A stretch of DNA of 64,000 nt from Terrabacter terrigena (GCF_042676085.1 NZ_JBHTKH010000004.1:186001-250000); one strand, 5' to 3'; shown: positions 41,638-50,734, counted from the stretch's first letter. Notes: generated by a model from the letters alone, not told the origin. Translations and numbers: made by a program.

Positions 41638-42249
41638 TCAGTGCCGCCCTCGCTCGAGGTCGAGGAGCCGCTCCTTGGCGGGCAGGCCGCCGAGGTAGCC
41701 ACCGAGCGAGCCGTCGGAGCGCACGACCCGGTGGCACGGGACGACGATCGGCAGCGGGTTGGTGGCGCACGCCGAGCCGACGGCCCGGACGGCGCGCGGG
41801 CTGCCCGAGGCGACGGCGACCTGGCCGTAGCTCTCGGTGGACCCGTAGGGGATCTCCTTCAGGTGCTGGAGCACCGAGAGCCGGAAGCCGCGGGCGAGGC
41901 GCAGGTCGACCGGCACGTCGAAGGCGCGCCGTCCGCCGGCGAAGTAGTCGTCGAGCTCGCGGGCCAGGGGGTCGAGACGGTTGCCCCCGCGGAGGATCCG
42001 CGAACCGACCGTCGCGCCCAGCGACTCGAGCACCCGGTCGTGGTCCTCGACCGCGAACGCCACGCGTACGACCCCGGCCTCGGTGGCGGCGAGCAGCAGG
42101 GCGCCGACGGGGGAGTCGACGACGCGATAGCTCGCGTCGACCGACGACTCCGTGGTGGCGCGCTCGAGGAGTGCCTCGTGCAGCGCCGCAAGGTGCTGGT
42201 CGTCGTCGGCCGTCACGGTGGTCAGGAGCTGGGTCGTGGTGTCAGACAT
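41638..42249 (-). CDS. ogt: Methylated-DNA-[protein]-cysteine S-methyltransferase, sigma-linked copy
   Basis: 203 aa. Active-site NPLPIVVPCHRVV with the alkyl-accepting Cys, preceded by the DNA-binding helix region YGSTESYGQVAVASGSPRAV. A 40-residue N-terminal extension is longer than E. coli Ogt. It removes alkyl groups from O6-alkylguanine in a suicide reaction. Its start lies 8 nt inside the end of the sigma-factor gene, so the two are co-translated. A second, different copy sits about 600 nt away in another operon. Confidence 0.88.
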   Translation of the reverse strand: MSDTTTQLLTTVTADDDQHLAALHEALLERATTESSVDASYRVVDSPVGALLLAATEAGVVRVAFAVEDHDRVLESLGATVGSRILRGGNRLDPLARELDDYFAGGRRAFDVPVDLRLARGFRLSVLQHLKEIPYGSTESYGQVAVASGSPRAVRAVGSACATNPLPIVVPCHRVVRSDGSLGGYLGGLPAKERLLDLERGRH

Positions 42250-42742
42250 GGGTGCTCACCCTTCCGTCGGGTGCGTAGGTGGACCGCAGTCGCGCGATGC
42301 CGTCGGCCGCGGCGCGGCGTGTGGCCGCGGGCGTGCCGCCGACGATGCGGGCGACCTCGGGGTGGGGCAGGCCGGCCACGTGGTGGTAGGCCACGCACAG
42401 GCGTTGCTTCTCGGGGAGTTCGGCCAGGGCGGTCCAGAGGTCGCCGTCGGGCAGCGCCTCCTCCGGCTGGTCGCGGCGTGGGGCGGTGGCATCGGGCACC
42501 TGCGCCACCGGGACCGCCTGGCGTGCGCCCGCCCGGGCGACGTCGACGGCCTTGCGGTGCGCGATGGTGACGAGCCACGCCCGGACGTTCGCGTCGTCGG
42601 GCAGGTCGGGCCAGGCCCGCAGCGCCGAGAGGAAGGTCTCGGACCACGCGTCGTCGGCCTCGTCAACGCCCAGCACCGCGCGGCAGACGCGCAGCACCAC
42701 GGCCCCGTGCTCGGTGACGGCCTGCTCGAACGGTCGCTTCAT
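42242..42742 (-). CDS. ECF-type sigma factor coupled to Ogt
   Basis: 166 aa from ATG 42742; the longer frame upstream overlaps non-coding sequence. Region 2 (VTEHGAVVLRVCRAVLGVDE then ADDAWSETFLSALRAWPDL, TIAHRKAVDVAR) and region 4 (ELPEKQRLCVAYHHVAGLPH, then RRAAADGIARLR) are present, though the final helix is atypical (GGTPAATRRAAAD). Overlap with ogt suggests it drives alkylation repair expression; the alkyltransferase may also influence the sigma. No anti-sigma gene accompanies it. Confidence 0.82.
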   Translation of the reverse strand: MKRPFEQAVTEHGAVVLRVCRAVLGVDEADDAWSETFLSALRAWPDLPDDANVRAWLVTIAHRKAVDVARAGARQAVPVAQVPDATAPRRDQPEEALPDGDLWTALAELPEKQRLCVAYHHVAGLPHPEVARIVGGTPAATRRAAADGIARLRSTYAPDGRVSTHV

Positions 42743-42839
42743 GCCCTGTAGACGCTCCGGCCCGCGGAAGTGTGAGGTCACCAGTGTGGCGGACGCCGTC
42801 GGCGCGGTGGCGGAGTGCCGACAGGCGGCCGCCGCTCGC

Positions 42840-43352
42840 TCAGAAGAGGCGGCCGACGTCGGCGGCGGCGGGCTCCTCGAGCGAGAGGAGGAAGCGCTTG
42901 CGGTCGAGCCCACCGGCATACCCGACGAGGGAGCCGTCGGCCCCGACGACGCGGTGGCACGGGACGACGACGGCGATCGGGTTGCGCCCGTTGGCGGTGC
43001 CGACGGCCTGTGCGAGGTTGCGGTCGCCGAGCGCCCGGGCGAGGTCGCCGTAGCTGCGGGTCTCGCCGTAGGGGATCTCGCGCAGCAGGGCCCACACGCG
43101 CTGGTGGAAGTCGTCACCGCGCGGTGCGAGCGGCAGGTCGAAGTCGGTCAGCGCGCCGGTGAAGTAGGCGGCCAGCTGCACCGAAGCGGCCGCGAAGAGC
43201 TCGTCGGCGACGTCGCCGGGCTCGCCGAGGACCTCGGGGTCGGCGGGGCGGTACTTGGCGGCGTCCATGAGCAGGTGCGTGATCGCGCCGTCCTCGGCGA
43301 CGACGGTGAGGTCACCGATCGGCGAGGGGAGGACGACGTGCCCGCGGCTCAT
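42840..43352 (-). CDS. ogt: Methylated-DNA-[protein]-cysteine S-methyltransferase, CDF-linked copy
   Basis: 170 aa, the standard Ogt length. Active site NPIAVVVPCHRVV; helix-turn-helix YGETRSYGDLARALGDRNLA. It repairs O6-alkylguanine. The ATG overlaps the CDF transporter stop by 4 nt. It differs clearly from the sigma-linked paralog (different N-terminus, no extension), so this is not a recent duplication. Having both within 1.7 kb is unusual. Confidence 0.9.
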   Translation of the reverse strand: MSRGHVVLPSPIGDLTVVAEDGAITHLLMDAAKYRPADPEVLGEPGDVADELFAAASVQLAAYFTGALTDFDLPLAPRGDDFHQRVWALLREIPYGETRSYGDLARALGDRNLAQAVGTANGRNPIAVVVPCHRVVGADGSLVGYAGGLDRKRFLLSLEEPAAADVGRLF

Positions 43353-44359
43353 GCGTCGTGGTCGCGCTTCTCGCCGGCGCCGTGGGCGGCCACGATGTCG
43401 GCGTGCGTGGGCACGGGGAACTCGGCGGCGTAGTCGCCGTAGGCGCGGGGGTCCTCGGAGGGCTCGAGGTGGCAGGTCAGGGCGACGTCGCCGAACTCGC
43501 GGTGCACGGCGTCCTCGACCTCCTCCATGAGGTCGTGGCCCTGCTGGACGGTCCAGGCCCCGGGAACGAGCACGTGCACCTCGGCGAACCGGTGGTGGCC
43601 CGAGAGCCGCGTGCGCAGCGCGTGGAAGTGGACCTCGCGGGTGACGAACCGCGCGAGGATCTCGGCGATGGCCGCGTTGTCCTCCTTGGGCATCGCGATG
43701 TCCATCAGGCCCTCGGTGGACTCGCGGATCAGCTTCCAGCCGGTCCAGATGATGTTGAGCCCGACGAGGAAGGCGACGACCGGGTCGAGGCGCTCGATGC
43801 CGGTGAGGGAGACCACGAGCACCCCGACGACGACGCCGGCGGACGTCCAGACGTCGGTCATCAGGTGCTTGCCGTCGGCGGTGAGGGTCAGGGAGCGGTG
43901 CTGTCGACCGGCGCGCAGCAGCACCACGGCGACGACGCCGTTGACGACCGAGGCGACGACCGAGATGGCGAGACCGAGCCCGACGTTCTCGATGGGCTGC
44001 GGCCGGATGAAGCGCTCGACGGCACTGACGACGATGACCACCGCGGCGACGAAGATCATCATCCCCTCGACGGCCGCCGAGAAGTACTCGGCCTTGGAGT
44101 GGCCGAAGTGGTGGTTCTTGTCGGCCGGCATGGCGGCGACCTTGAGCGCGATGAGGACCGCGATGGCCGCCACGAGGTTCACGACCGACTCGGCGGCGTC
44201 GGACAGGAGGCCGACCGAGCCGGTGATGCGCCAGGCGACGAACTTCAGGGTGATCGTCACGACCGCGGCGGCGATCGAGAGGTAGGCGAAGCGGCTCAGG
44301 TCGCGCGTCTGCTGCATGCGGTTGCCGCCCTCGGGCACGGGCGTGGGAGTCGTTGACAC
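43349..44359 (-). CDS. Cation diffusion facilitator (CDF) metal transporter
   Basis: 336 aa, GTG start. Six membrane helices; metal-binding LLSDAAESVVNLVAA and KHLMTDVWTSAG (helix 2 and 5 sites, H/D-x3-D pattern), plus a C-terminal cytoplasmic domain with HFHALRTRLSGHHRFAEVHV. The HHFGHSKAEYFSA loop fits the family. Exports divalent cations such as Zn, Fe, Mn or Co; the DAAE/DVWT pair does not settle which. First gene of a two-gene operon with an alkyltransferase. Confidence 0.88.
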   Translation of the reverse strand: MSTTPTPVPEGGNRMQQTRDLSRFAYLSIAAAVVTITLKFVAWRITGSVGLLSDAAESVVNLVAAIAVLIALKVAAMPADKNHHFGHSKAEYFSAAVEGMMIFVAAVVIVVSAVERFIRPQPIENVGLGLAISVVASVVNGVVAVVLLRAGRQHRSLTLTADGKHLMTDVWTSAGVVVGVLVVSLTGIERLDPVVAFLVGLNIIWTGWKLIRESTEGLMDIAMPKEDNAAIAEILARFVTREVHFHALRTRLSGHHRFAEVHVLVPGAWTVQQGHDLMEEVEDAVHREFGDVALTCHLEPSEDPRAYGDYAAEFPVPTHADIVAAHGAGEKRDHDA

Positions 44360-44481
44360 GCCTCCAGTGTCGCAAACGGCACCGACGACGAGCCGGGTGG
44401 ACCCGTACGCCGACGGCTGGTGGCGATGGTGCCCGAGCGGGTAGGGCAGAGGTATCCGATCGTTGGCGAAAGGAGCCCGAC

Positions 44482-44676
44482 ATGGGAACCGAGGACAAGG
44501 CCAGGAACATGGGCGAGGACCTCAAGGGCAAGGCCAAGGAAGCCGCCGGAAAGGTCACCGACAACGAGCGACTCGAGGCCGAGGGTGAGCGAGACCAGGC
44601 CTCGGCAGACCTCAAGCAGCGGGGCGAGCAGCTCAAGGACGCGGGCGAGGACGTCAAGGACGCCTTCGACCGCTGA
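44482..44676 (+). CDS. CsbD family stress protein
   Basis: 64 aa, strong ribosome site (AAAGGAG). Sequence is the typical CsbD: EDKARNMGEDLKGKAKEAAG then KVTDNERLEAEGERDQASAD, almost all charged and helical. Members are general-stress proteins of unknown biochemical role, often abundant. Divergent from the CDF operon, followed by its own hairpin. Confidence 0.9.
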   Translation: MGTEDKARNMGEDLKGKAKEAAGKVTDNERLEAEGERDQASADLKQRGEQLKDAGEDVKDAFDR

Positions 44677-44692
44677 CCTTCCGGTACGGGGT

Positions 44693-44718
44693 GGGCCGGT
44701 CCCGACGGGGGCCGGCCC
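44693..44718 (+). terminator. Hairpin after csbD
   Basis: GGGCCGG pairs with CCGGCCC (7 bp, 12-nt loop that can itself fold), 16 nt past the stop. Confidence 0.5.
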
Positions 44719-44890
44719 GCTGCCGTCCCGTCGGGCACGCGCGGCGAGCCGGTCGGCCGGTCACCCACCGGGGTCGTATGCCGCCCGGCCGGGTCGAAGG
44801 CGTCTGTCCCTTGCCAGCGCGGTGTCGGGTCCGTGAGGCTCGACGGGACGAACGTTCCGCTCCCTCCGCTCCCCCCGAGAGGCGCAAGCC

Positions 44891-47314
44891 GTGACCCAGA
44901 CGAGCCACCCGAGCCAGACGAGCCCTCCGACGAACGCGACCCTCCCCGCCCCCACTGCCGAGGAGATCGCCTCGATGGACGCCTGGTGGCGGGCCAACAA
45001 CTACCTCACGATCGGCCAGATCTACCTGCAGGACAACGCCCTGCTGCGCGAGCCGCTGCGGCCCGAGCACATCAAGCCCCGGCTGCTCGGCCACTGGGGC
45101 ACGAGCCCCGGCCTGTCGTTCGTCTACACGCACCTGTCGCGGGTCATCCGCCACACCGGGCAGCAGACGATCTACCTCACCGGCCCGGGCCACGGCGGTC
45201 CGGCACTCGTCGCCGCGGGCTACCTCGAGGGCACCTACTCCGAGACCTACCCGAAGATCCCCCGCGACGCGGACGGCGTCAGGCGGCTGTTCCGCCAGTT
45301 CTCGGCGCCCGGTGGCATCCCGAGCCACGTCTCGGTGACGACCCCGGGCTCGATCCACGAGGGTGGCGAGCTGGGCTACGTGCTCATGCACGCGTTCGGC
45401 GCGGTGATGGACAACCCCGACCTGCTGGCGCTCGCCGTCGTCGGGGACGGCGAGGCCGAGACGGGCCCGCTCGAGGGCTCGTGGAAGGGCATCTCCTTCC
45501 TCAACCCCCGCCGTGACGGGGCGGTGCTGCCGGTGCTGCACCTCAACGGCGCGAAGATCGCGGGCCCCACGGTGCTCGGGCGCAAGGACCCGGCCGAGGT
45601 GCGCAGCCTGCTCGAGGGCCACGGCTACGAGGTGTTCGAGGTCGAGGGTGACGACCTGCCGGGCATGCACGAGCGCTTCGCGGAGACGCTGGCGACGGCG
45701 TACGCCCGGATCAGGGGCATCCAGACCGAGGCGCGCGCGGACGGGTGGGTCCTGGCCCGGCGGCCGCGGTGGCCGCTCATCGTCCTGCGCACCCCGAAGG
45801 GCTGGACCGGCCCCGACGAGGTCGACGGCGTCAAGGTGACCGGCACGTGGCGCGCGCACCAGGTGCCGCTCTCGGGGGTCAGGGACAACCCGGAGCACCT
45901 CGCGCAGCTCGAGTCGTGGATGCGGTCGTACCGGCCGGAGGAGCTCTTCGACGAGTCCGGCGCTCCCGACCAGACCGTGCTGCAGGCGAACCCGGAGGGT
46001 GACCTGCGGATGAGCGCGTCGCCGCACGCGAACGGCGGGGTTCTGACGAAGGACCTCGACCTGCCGGACTTCCGTGACTTCGCCCGCGACGTCCCCTCCC
46101 CGGCGACGGTGCGGGAGGAGTCGACGCGGGCCCTGGGCGAGCTCATGCGCGAGCTCTACGTGCGCAACCCGACGACGTTCCGCCTCTTCAGCCCCGACGA
46201 GACGAACAGCAACCGGGTGGGGGCGGTCTTCGACGTCTCCGACCGCATGACGGCGGAGCGGGTCACCGACGACGACGTGCAGCTCTCGCACGAGGGCCGG
46301 GTCATGGAGGTGCTCTCGGAGCACAACTGCCACGGCTGGCTCGAGGGCTACAACCTGACCGGCAGGCACGGGCTCTTCGCGACCTACGAGGCGTTCGCGA
46401 TGGTGAGCGCATCGATGACGGTGCAGCACTCCAAGTGGCTGCAGGAGGCCAACCGGCTCGACTGGCGTGCCGAGGTGCCGAGCCTCAACATCCTGTTGAC
46501 CTCGACGGCGTGGCGGAACGACCACAACGGCTTCTCGCACCAGGGGCCCGGGCTCATCCAGACGGTCCTCAACGCCAAGGGTGACGTCTCGCGCATCTAC
46601 CTGCCGCCGGACGCGAACTGCCTTCTGTCCGTTGCCGATCACTGCTTCCGGTCGAGGAACTACGTCAACCTCGTGGTCATCGACAAGCAGCCGCAGCCGC
46701 AGTGGCTCACCATCGACGAGGCGGTCGAGCACTGCGCGCGGGGCGCCGGAGTGTGGGACTGGGCGGGCAACGACGACGGCGACCGCGATCCCGACATCGT
46801 GCTCGCCTGCGCGGGTGACGTGGTGACCATGGAGGTCGTCGCTGCGGGGCAGATCCTGCGGGAACGCCTGCCGCAGCTACGGGTTCGCGTCGTCAACGTC
46901 GTCGACCTCATGAGCCTGCCGCGGGAGCGCAGCCACCCGCACGGCATGGACGACGTGCGCTTCGGCGAGCTGTTCACCGACCACGTCGACGTCGTGTTCG
47001 CCTTCCACGGCTACCACGGGGCCATCCACCAGCTCGTGCACGGCCGGCCCGACGCCGACCGCTTCCACGTGCGCGGCTTCAGCGAGGAGGGCACGACGAC
47101 GACGCCGTTCGACATGGTGGTGCGCAACGAGGTCGACCGCTACCACCTCGTCATCGACGCCATCAACAACGCCGGGCGCCAGGTTCGTGGGTCGAGCGAG
47201 CTGAAGCAGTGGTGCGAGTCGCAGCTCGCCAAGCACACGGCATACATCGTCGAGCACCTCGAGGACATGCCCGAGGTGCGTGACTGGGTGATGACGACCG
47301 TCGTCGAGGACTGA
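44891..47314 (+). CDS. xfp: Phosphoketolase
   Basis: 807 aa, full family length. Thiamin diphosphate enzyme: N-terminal YLTGPGHGGPALVAAGYLEG, diphosphate/Mg motif VVGDGEAETGPLEGSWKG, middle domain LFSPDETNSNRVGAVF and SHEGRVMEVLSEHNCHGW, C-terminal VFAFHGYHGAIHQLVHGRPD. It splits xylulose-5-phosphate (and often fructose-6-phosphate) with phosphate into acetyl phosphate and triose or tetrose phosphate. GTG start; the N-terminal 20 residues are Ser/Thr-rich. No acetate kinase or phosphotransacetylase adjoins. Converges on the DeoR gene. Confidence 0.93.
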   Translation: MTQTSHPSQTSPPTNATLPAPTAEEIASMDAWWRANNYLTIGQIYLQDNALLREPLRPEHIKPRLLGHWGTSPGLSFVYTHLSRVIRHTGQQTIYLTGPGHGGPALVAAGYLEGTYSETYPKIPRDADGVRRLFRQFSAPGGIPSHVSVTTPGSIHEGGELGYVLMHAFGAVMDNPDLLALAVVGDGEAETGPLEGSWKGISFLNPRRDGAVLPVLHLNGAKIAGPTVLGRKDPAEVRSLLEGHGYEVFEVEGDDLPGMHERFAETLATAYARIRGIQTEARADGWVLARRPRWPLIVLRTPKGWTGPDEVDGVKVTGTWRAHQVPLSGVRDNPEHLAQLESWMRSYRPEELFDESGAPDQTVLQANPEGDLRMSASPHANGGVLTKDLDLPDFRDFARDVPSPATVREESTRALGELMRELYVRNPTTFRLFSPDETNSNRVGAVFDVSDRMTAERVTDDDVQLSHEGRVMEVLSEHNCHGWLEGYNLTGRHGLFATYEAFAMVSASMTVQHSKWLQEANRLDWRAEVPSLNILLTSTAWRNDHNGFSHQGPGLIQTVLNAKGDVSRIYLPPDANCLLSVADHCFRSRNYVNLVVIDKQPQPQWLTIDEAVEHCARGAGVWDWAGNDDGDRDPDIVLACAGDVVTMEVVAAGQILRERLPQLRVRVVNVVDLMSLPRERSHPHGMDDVRFGELFTDHVDVVFAFHGYHGAIHQLVHGRPDADRFHVRGFSEEGTTTTPFDMVVRNEVDRYHLVIDAINNAGRQVRGSSELKQWCESQLAKHTAYIVEHLEDMPEVRDWVMTTVVED

Positions 47315-47360
47315 GCCACAAGCCCCCTGGCTCATGCCGTCCGGCTGCCGGGCGGCATAC
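47312..47360. terminator. Bidirectional hairpins between xfp and the DeoR gene
   Basis: TGAGCCA/TGGCTCA (47312-47334, includes the xfp stop) is followed by a second hairpin, ATGCCG/CGGCAT with an inner CCGG/CCGG helix (47334-47358). One can serve each of the convergent genes. Confidence 0.55.
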
Positions 47361-47368
47361 CGGCGCGG

Positions 47369-48166
47369 TCAGTCGCGGCGCGGGGCGACGACCACCTCGA
47401 CACCGTTGTCGCGGAACGCCTGCAGCTGCGCGGGGTCGGCGGACGCGTCGGTGACGAGGGTCCACGTGCGGGGCATGACGGCCCACGCGTGGAAGGGCGA
47501 CTGGCCGAGCTTGTCGGCGTGCGCGAGGACGTAGGTGTGCTCAGCCCGGCTCATCATGAGCTCCTTGAGCCGGGTCTGCTCGAGGTCGGCCTCGCAGATG
47601 CCGCGCTCGGCGTGCACGCTGTCGGCGCCCATGAACGCGCGGTCGAAGCTGAGCCGCTGCACGGCCGCCTCGGCAAGGGGGCCGACGAACGCCTGGCTGA
47701 GCGGGCGCAGCCGGCCGCCGAGGGCGATGACGTCGATGCCGACGCTGTCGGCGAGGGTGCCCATCGCGCTGATGCCTGCCGTGACGACGGTCAGCTCGGT
47801 GAGCTCGGGCAGCTTCGTGATGGCGTCGGCCAGCGCGCCCATCGTCGAACCGGCGTCGAGGAGCACGGTCTCGCCGGGTTCGATCTGGTCGGCCGCCCAC
47901 GACGCGATGTCGCGCTTGGCCGCGTGCGCCTCGCCGAGACGCTGGCGCAGCGAGGCCTCGGGGTGGTGGGCGAGGCTCATGACGCCGCCGTAGGTGCGTG
48001 CGAGCTGGCCCTGGGCGGTCAGCTTGGCGAGGTCACGCCGGATCGTCGACGCCGTCACGCCCAGCTGGTCGGAGAGCTCCTCCACGCTCGCGAGCCCGCT
48101 GGTCGTGGCGAGGCGCACGATCTCGCCCCGACGCGTCTGTGCGGTGTGCTTCGCCACGCTGGGCAC
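47369..48166 (-). CDS. DeoR/GlpR family transcriptional regulator
   Basis: 265 aa if started at GTG 48166; a GTG three codons in (48157) has a better ribosome site and may be real. N-terminal winged HTH (SVEELSDQLGVTASTIRRDL then KLTAQGQLARTYGGV), C-terminal DeoR sensor domain (GETVLLDAGSTMGALADAI, TELTVVTAGISAM, FMGADSVHAERGICEADLEQ). It binds a sugar-phosphate-type effector. Directly follows pdxA2 in the operon with the acid-sugar kinase, so it most likely controls this locus and the divergent importer operon. Confidence 0.88.
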   Translation of the reverse strand: MPSVAKHTAQTRRGEIVRLATTSGLASVEELSDQLGVTASTIRRDLAKLTAQGQLARTYGGVMSLAHHPEASLRQRLGEAHAAKRDIASWAADQIEPGETVLLDAGSTMGALADAITKLPELTELTVVTAGISAMGTLADSVGIDVIALGGRLRPLSQAFVGPLAEAAVQRLSFDRAFMGADSVHAERGICEADLEQTRLKELMMSRAEHTYVLAHADKLGQSPFHAWAVMPRTWTLVTDASADPAQLQAFRDNGVEVVVAPRRD

Positions 48167-48167
48167 C

Positions 48168-49175
48168 CTAGGCGTCCACGGCCCGTGGCGCCATCTCCGC
48201 GCCGAGACGAAGCGCCTCGATCATGGAGCGGTGGTCGGCGACGCCCGTGCCGGCGATGTCGAAGGCGGTGCCGTGGTCGACCGACGTGCGGATGACCGGC
48301 AGGCCGATGGTGACGTTGACGCCGGCCTCGAGGCCGAGCACCTTGACCGGGCCGTGTCCCTGGTCGTGGTACATCGCGACGACCAGGTCGTAGTCGCCGC
48401 GCCCGGCGAGGAAGAACAGCGTGTCGGCCGGGAGGGCGCCATGGACGTCGATGCCGTCGGCCCGGCACACCTCGACGGCCGGGTTGATCTTCGACTCCTC
48501 CTCGCCGTAGCCGAAGAGGCCGTTCTCGCCGGCGTGCGGGTTGATGCCGCAGACGCCGATCTTCGGGTCGGGGGTGCCGGCGTCGACGAGGGCCTTGTGC
48601 CCACGGCGGATGACCCGCTCGACGAGACCGGGCTCGATGCGGTTCACGGCGTCGATCAGACCGATGTGCGTGGTCACGTGGATGACCTTCACCTTCTCGG
48701 TGGAGAGCATCATGGACACCTCGGGGGTGCCGGTGAGGTGGGCGAGCAGCTCGGTGTGGCCCGGGAAGACGTGCCCGCCGGCGTGCAGCGCCTCCTTGTT
48801 GAGCGGGGCCGTGCAGATGGCCTGCACCTTGCCGGCCATCGCGAGCTCGGACGCGACACGGATGTAGTGGTACGCCGCGTCGCCGGCCTTCGCGGACAGC
48901 TGGCCGAACGGCAGGTCCTCGGGCAGGAGGGCGAGGTCGATGACGTTGATGCGGCCCGGGATCTCGGTCGCCTCGTCGACGTCCGTGATCGTCACGATGT
49001 CGACGGCGACACCGGCGACGTCGGCGGCCTGCTTGAGCCGCAGCGCGTCACCGACGACGACGACGCGCGCCATCGTGGCCACGTGCGGGTCGGCCAGGGC
49101 CTTGACGATGATCTCGGGGCCGATGCCGGCGCCGTCTCCCATGGTCACGGCGATGCGGGGAAGGGCGGCGGTCAT
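48168..49175 (-). CDS. pdxA2: PdxA2-type four-carbon acid-sugar 4-phosphate dehydrogenase
   Basis: 335 aa, PdxA superfamily. MGDGAGIGPEIIVKAL at the start, metal-binding His in HVFPGHTELLA, VIHVTTHIGLIDAVN and VAMYHDQGHGPVKVLGLEAG. Genuine PdxA makes a vitamin B6 precursor, but pairing with a DUF1537 kinase marks PdxA2, which oxidises and decarboxylates D-threonate- or D-erythronate-4-phosphate to dihydroxyacetone phosphate and CO2. Overlaps the kinase gene by 4 nt. Paired with a DeoR regulator as in characterised threonate loci. Confidence 0.87.
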   Translation of the reverse strand: MTAALPRIAVTMGDGAGIGPEIIVKALADPHVATMARVVVVGDALRLKQAADVAGVAVDIVTITDVDEATEIPGRINVIDLALLPEDLPFGQLSAKAGDAAYHYIRVASELAMAGKVQAICTAPLNKEALHAGGHVFPGHTELLAHLTGTPEVSMMLSTEKVKVIHVTTHIGLIDAVNRIEPGLVERVIRRGHKALVDAGTPDPKIGVCGINPHAGENGLFGYGEEESKINPAVEVCRADGIDVHGALPADTLFFLAGRGDYDLVVAMYHDQGHGPVKVLGLEAGVNVTIGLPVIRTSVDHGTAFDIAGTGVADHRSMIEALRLGAEMAPRAVDA

Positions 49176-50563
49176 GGGTTCTCCTTGGTGGTGGCGCTGC
49201 TGGGGGCGGTCGCGCTCTGGGTGGTGCTGACGGTGAGTGCGGGGCTGGATGCCTGGGGGCAGGTGGTCGGGCCGCTGCCGAGCAGGTGGGTGGCGACCGC
49301 GACGAGTGACTGTGGTCGGCCGAAGCTGCCCGGCCGGGTGACGACGGTGCGGCCGCCGGGGCGGGTGCTGACGACGGTCCCCGTCTCGATCTGCGTGACG
49401 ACCTCGAGCGCATGGACGCCGAGTCGGTCGAGGACCGCCCGGGCGGTCTCGCCTCCGGACAGGAAGAGGGCGTCGTACGCGTCGGCGGCCGGGGCGACCG
49501 CGTCGGCCAGGGCCTCGGCGAGCCGCCGGGCGCGCGACGGGTCGGCCGGCGCTGTGGGGTCGAGGGTCACCACGACGACACCGCCGGGCAGCGCGGCGCC
49601 GAGGTGACGGCGTACGTGCTCGGGGTCGGTGAGCAGGTCGTCGGGCCGGACCAGCAGGGTGTGCACGGAGTGCGCAGCGCGCAGGTGCGCGAGCTGGTCG
49701 GCGAGCCCGGGTGCACGCGTGCCGAGCACGAAGAGCACGGAGGGGGCGGGTTCGGAGTCCGCGCCCGGGCGCGGTTCCGTCTCGCCGTCGTGTGCTGTGC
49801 CGTCGGAGGGCGCGCCGTGGCGCGGTTCGGGGTCGGGGCGCTCGAGGGGGAGAGCGCGGGCTGCGACGGCGGCCAGGGCCCCCGAGCCGACGAGCAGGGC
49901 CTCGGGCGTGGACCCGGTGGCGGCGGCGTGCACCGTCTCGAGGTCGGTCTCGGTGGCTGCGTCGCAGACGGCGACGAGGCCTGAGGCACGTGCGTGGGCC
50001 AGTGCCTCCGCCACGGCGTCGACGCCGAGAGCGACGGTGGCCTGGGGCACGACGACGGTGCGCAGCGGGCGCAGTGCCTCGGACACGGCCGTCGGCGCGG
50101 GCGTCGGTTCGACGTCCCAGAGATCCGTCTGATGCAGGGGGGTGCCGGCGACGTGGAGCACGCCGTCACGCACGATGCGGTGCAGGCCCGGGTTGGCGAC
50201 AGCCACGACGGGCGTGCGCCCCAGCTCCTGCGCGAGCGCGGCGACTTCGGCCCCGACGTGGCCACGCAGCAGCGAGTCGACCTTCTTGACGACGACCGGG
50301 GCGGCTGCGACGAGCCGAGCCGCAGCACGGACCGCGCGGACGGCTGCCTCCTGGGTGAGGCGTCGCGAGTCTGTGTCGACGGTGACGCAGGTGGCGTCGG
50401 AGGAGGCGGTCTCCGAGGCGACCGCGGCAGGGGAGTCTCGGTGGGCGTCGGGGGCGGGCGCCAATGCGACGCTGCTGCGCGAAACACGCAGTAGTGCGTG
50501 GACAGCGCACTCCGCGGCGCCGCTCAGATCGTCGGCGACGACCGCCAGGGCCGGTGCTGCCAT
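49172..50563 (-). CDS. Four-carbon acid sugar kinase family protein (DUF1537)
   Basis: 463 aa with excellent ribosome site (GAGGAGGGGAC). N-terminal substrate domain starts LAVVADDLSGAAECAVHAL and contains VVVKKVDSLLRGHVGAEV; the C-terminal nucleotide domain has LFLSGGETARAVLDRLGVHA and TRPGSFGRPQSL. DUF1537 enzymes phosphorylate C4 acid sugars such as D-threonate, D-erythronate or L-threonate. With PdxA2 this gives a two-step route to triose phosphate. An acidic/Pro-rich insert (about 250-285) separates the domains. First gene of the leftward operon, facing the importer operon. Confidence 0.87.
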   Translation of the reverse strand: MAAPALAVVADDLSGAAECAVHALLRVSRSSVALAPAPDAHRDSPAAVASETASSDATCVTVDTDSRRLTQEAAVRAVRAAARLVAAAPVVVKKVDSLLRGHVGAEVAALAQELGRTPVVAVANPGLHRIVRDGVLHVAGTPLHQTDLWDVEPTPAPTAVSEALRPLRTVVVPQATVALGVDAVAEALAHARASGLVAVCDAATETDLETVHAAATGSTPEALLVGSGALAAVAARALPLERPDPEPRHGAPSDGTAHDGETEPRPGADSEPAPSVLFVLGTRAPGLADQLAHLRAAHSVHTLLVRPDDLLTDPEHVRRHLGAALPGGVVVVTLDPTAPADPSRARRLAEALADAVAPAADAYDALFLSGGETARAVLDRLGVHALEVVTQIETGTVVSTRPGGRTVVTRPGSFGRPQSLVAVATHLLGSGPTTCPQASSPALTVSTTQSATAPSSATTKENP

Positions 50564-50596
50564 GTCCCCTCCTCACCAGGTCGACGAAACAAATGT

Positions 50597-50611
50597 CCTT
50601 GTAAGGCAAGG
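50597..50611. promoter_or_regulatory. Inverted repeat near the kinase start
   Basis: CCTTG-TAAGG-CAAGG, 34 nt upstream of the kinase ATG. An overlapping ACAA-N6-TTGT (50589-50602) is also symmetric. Candidate operator for the leftward operon. Confidence 0.4.
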
Positions 50612-50715
50612 GAATCGGCGACCTTGCCAGTTGGGTGAAGGACGATCATGCATACCCTCTGGATGCGTCCCGGCAGCATGTGACCAACTGTTCCTTCACA
50701 AAAAACGCTACAGGT

Positions 50716-50734
50716 ATTGCGCGAATCGCGCAAT
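50716..50734. promoter_or_regulatory. Perfect 8-bp inverted repeat in the divergent catabolic promoter
   Basis: ATTGCGCG-AAT-CGCGCAAT, the strongest palindrome in the 247-nt region between the kinase and substrate-binding protein genes. It lies 76 nt before the importer ATG in a locally AT-rich stretch (TTCACAAAAAACGCTACAG just upstream). Likely bound by the locus DeoR or another repressor. Confidence 0.55.

Noticed and set aside
41489..41640. Possible C-terminal gene fragment on the minus strand ending in ETIAAVMLALLELGRAV
   Set aside because: Upstream frame is not protein-like, no start codon or family match; too short to support.
48168..49175. Vitamin B6 biosynthetic PdxA
   Set aside because: Overlap with a DUF1537 kinase and a DeoR regulator marks the PdxA2 catabolic branch; actinobacteria usually make B6 by PdxS/PdxT.
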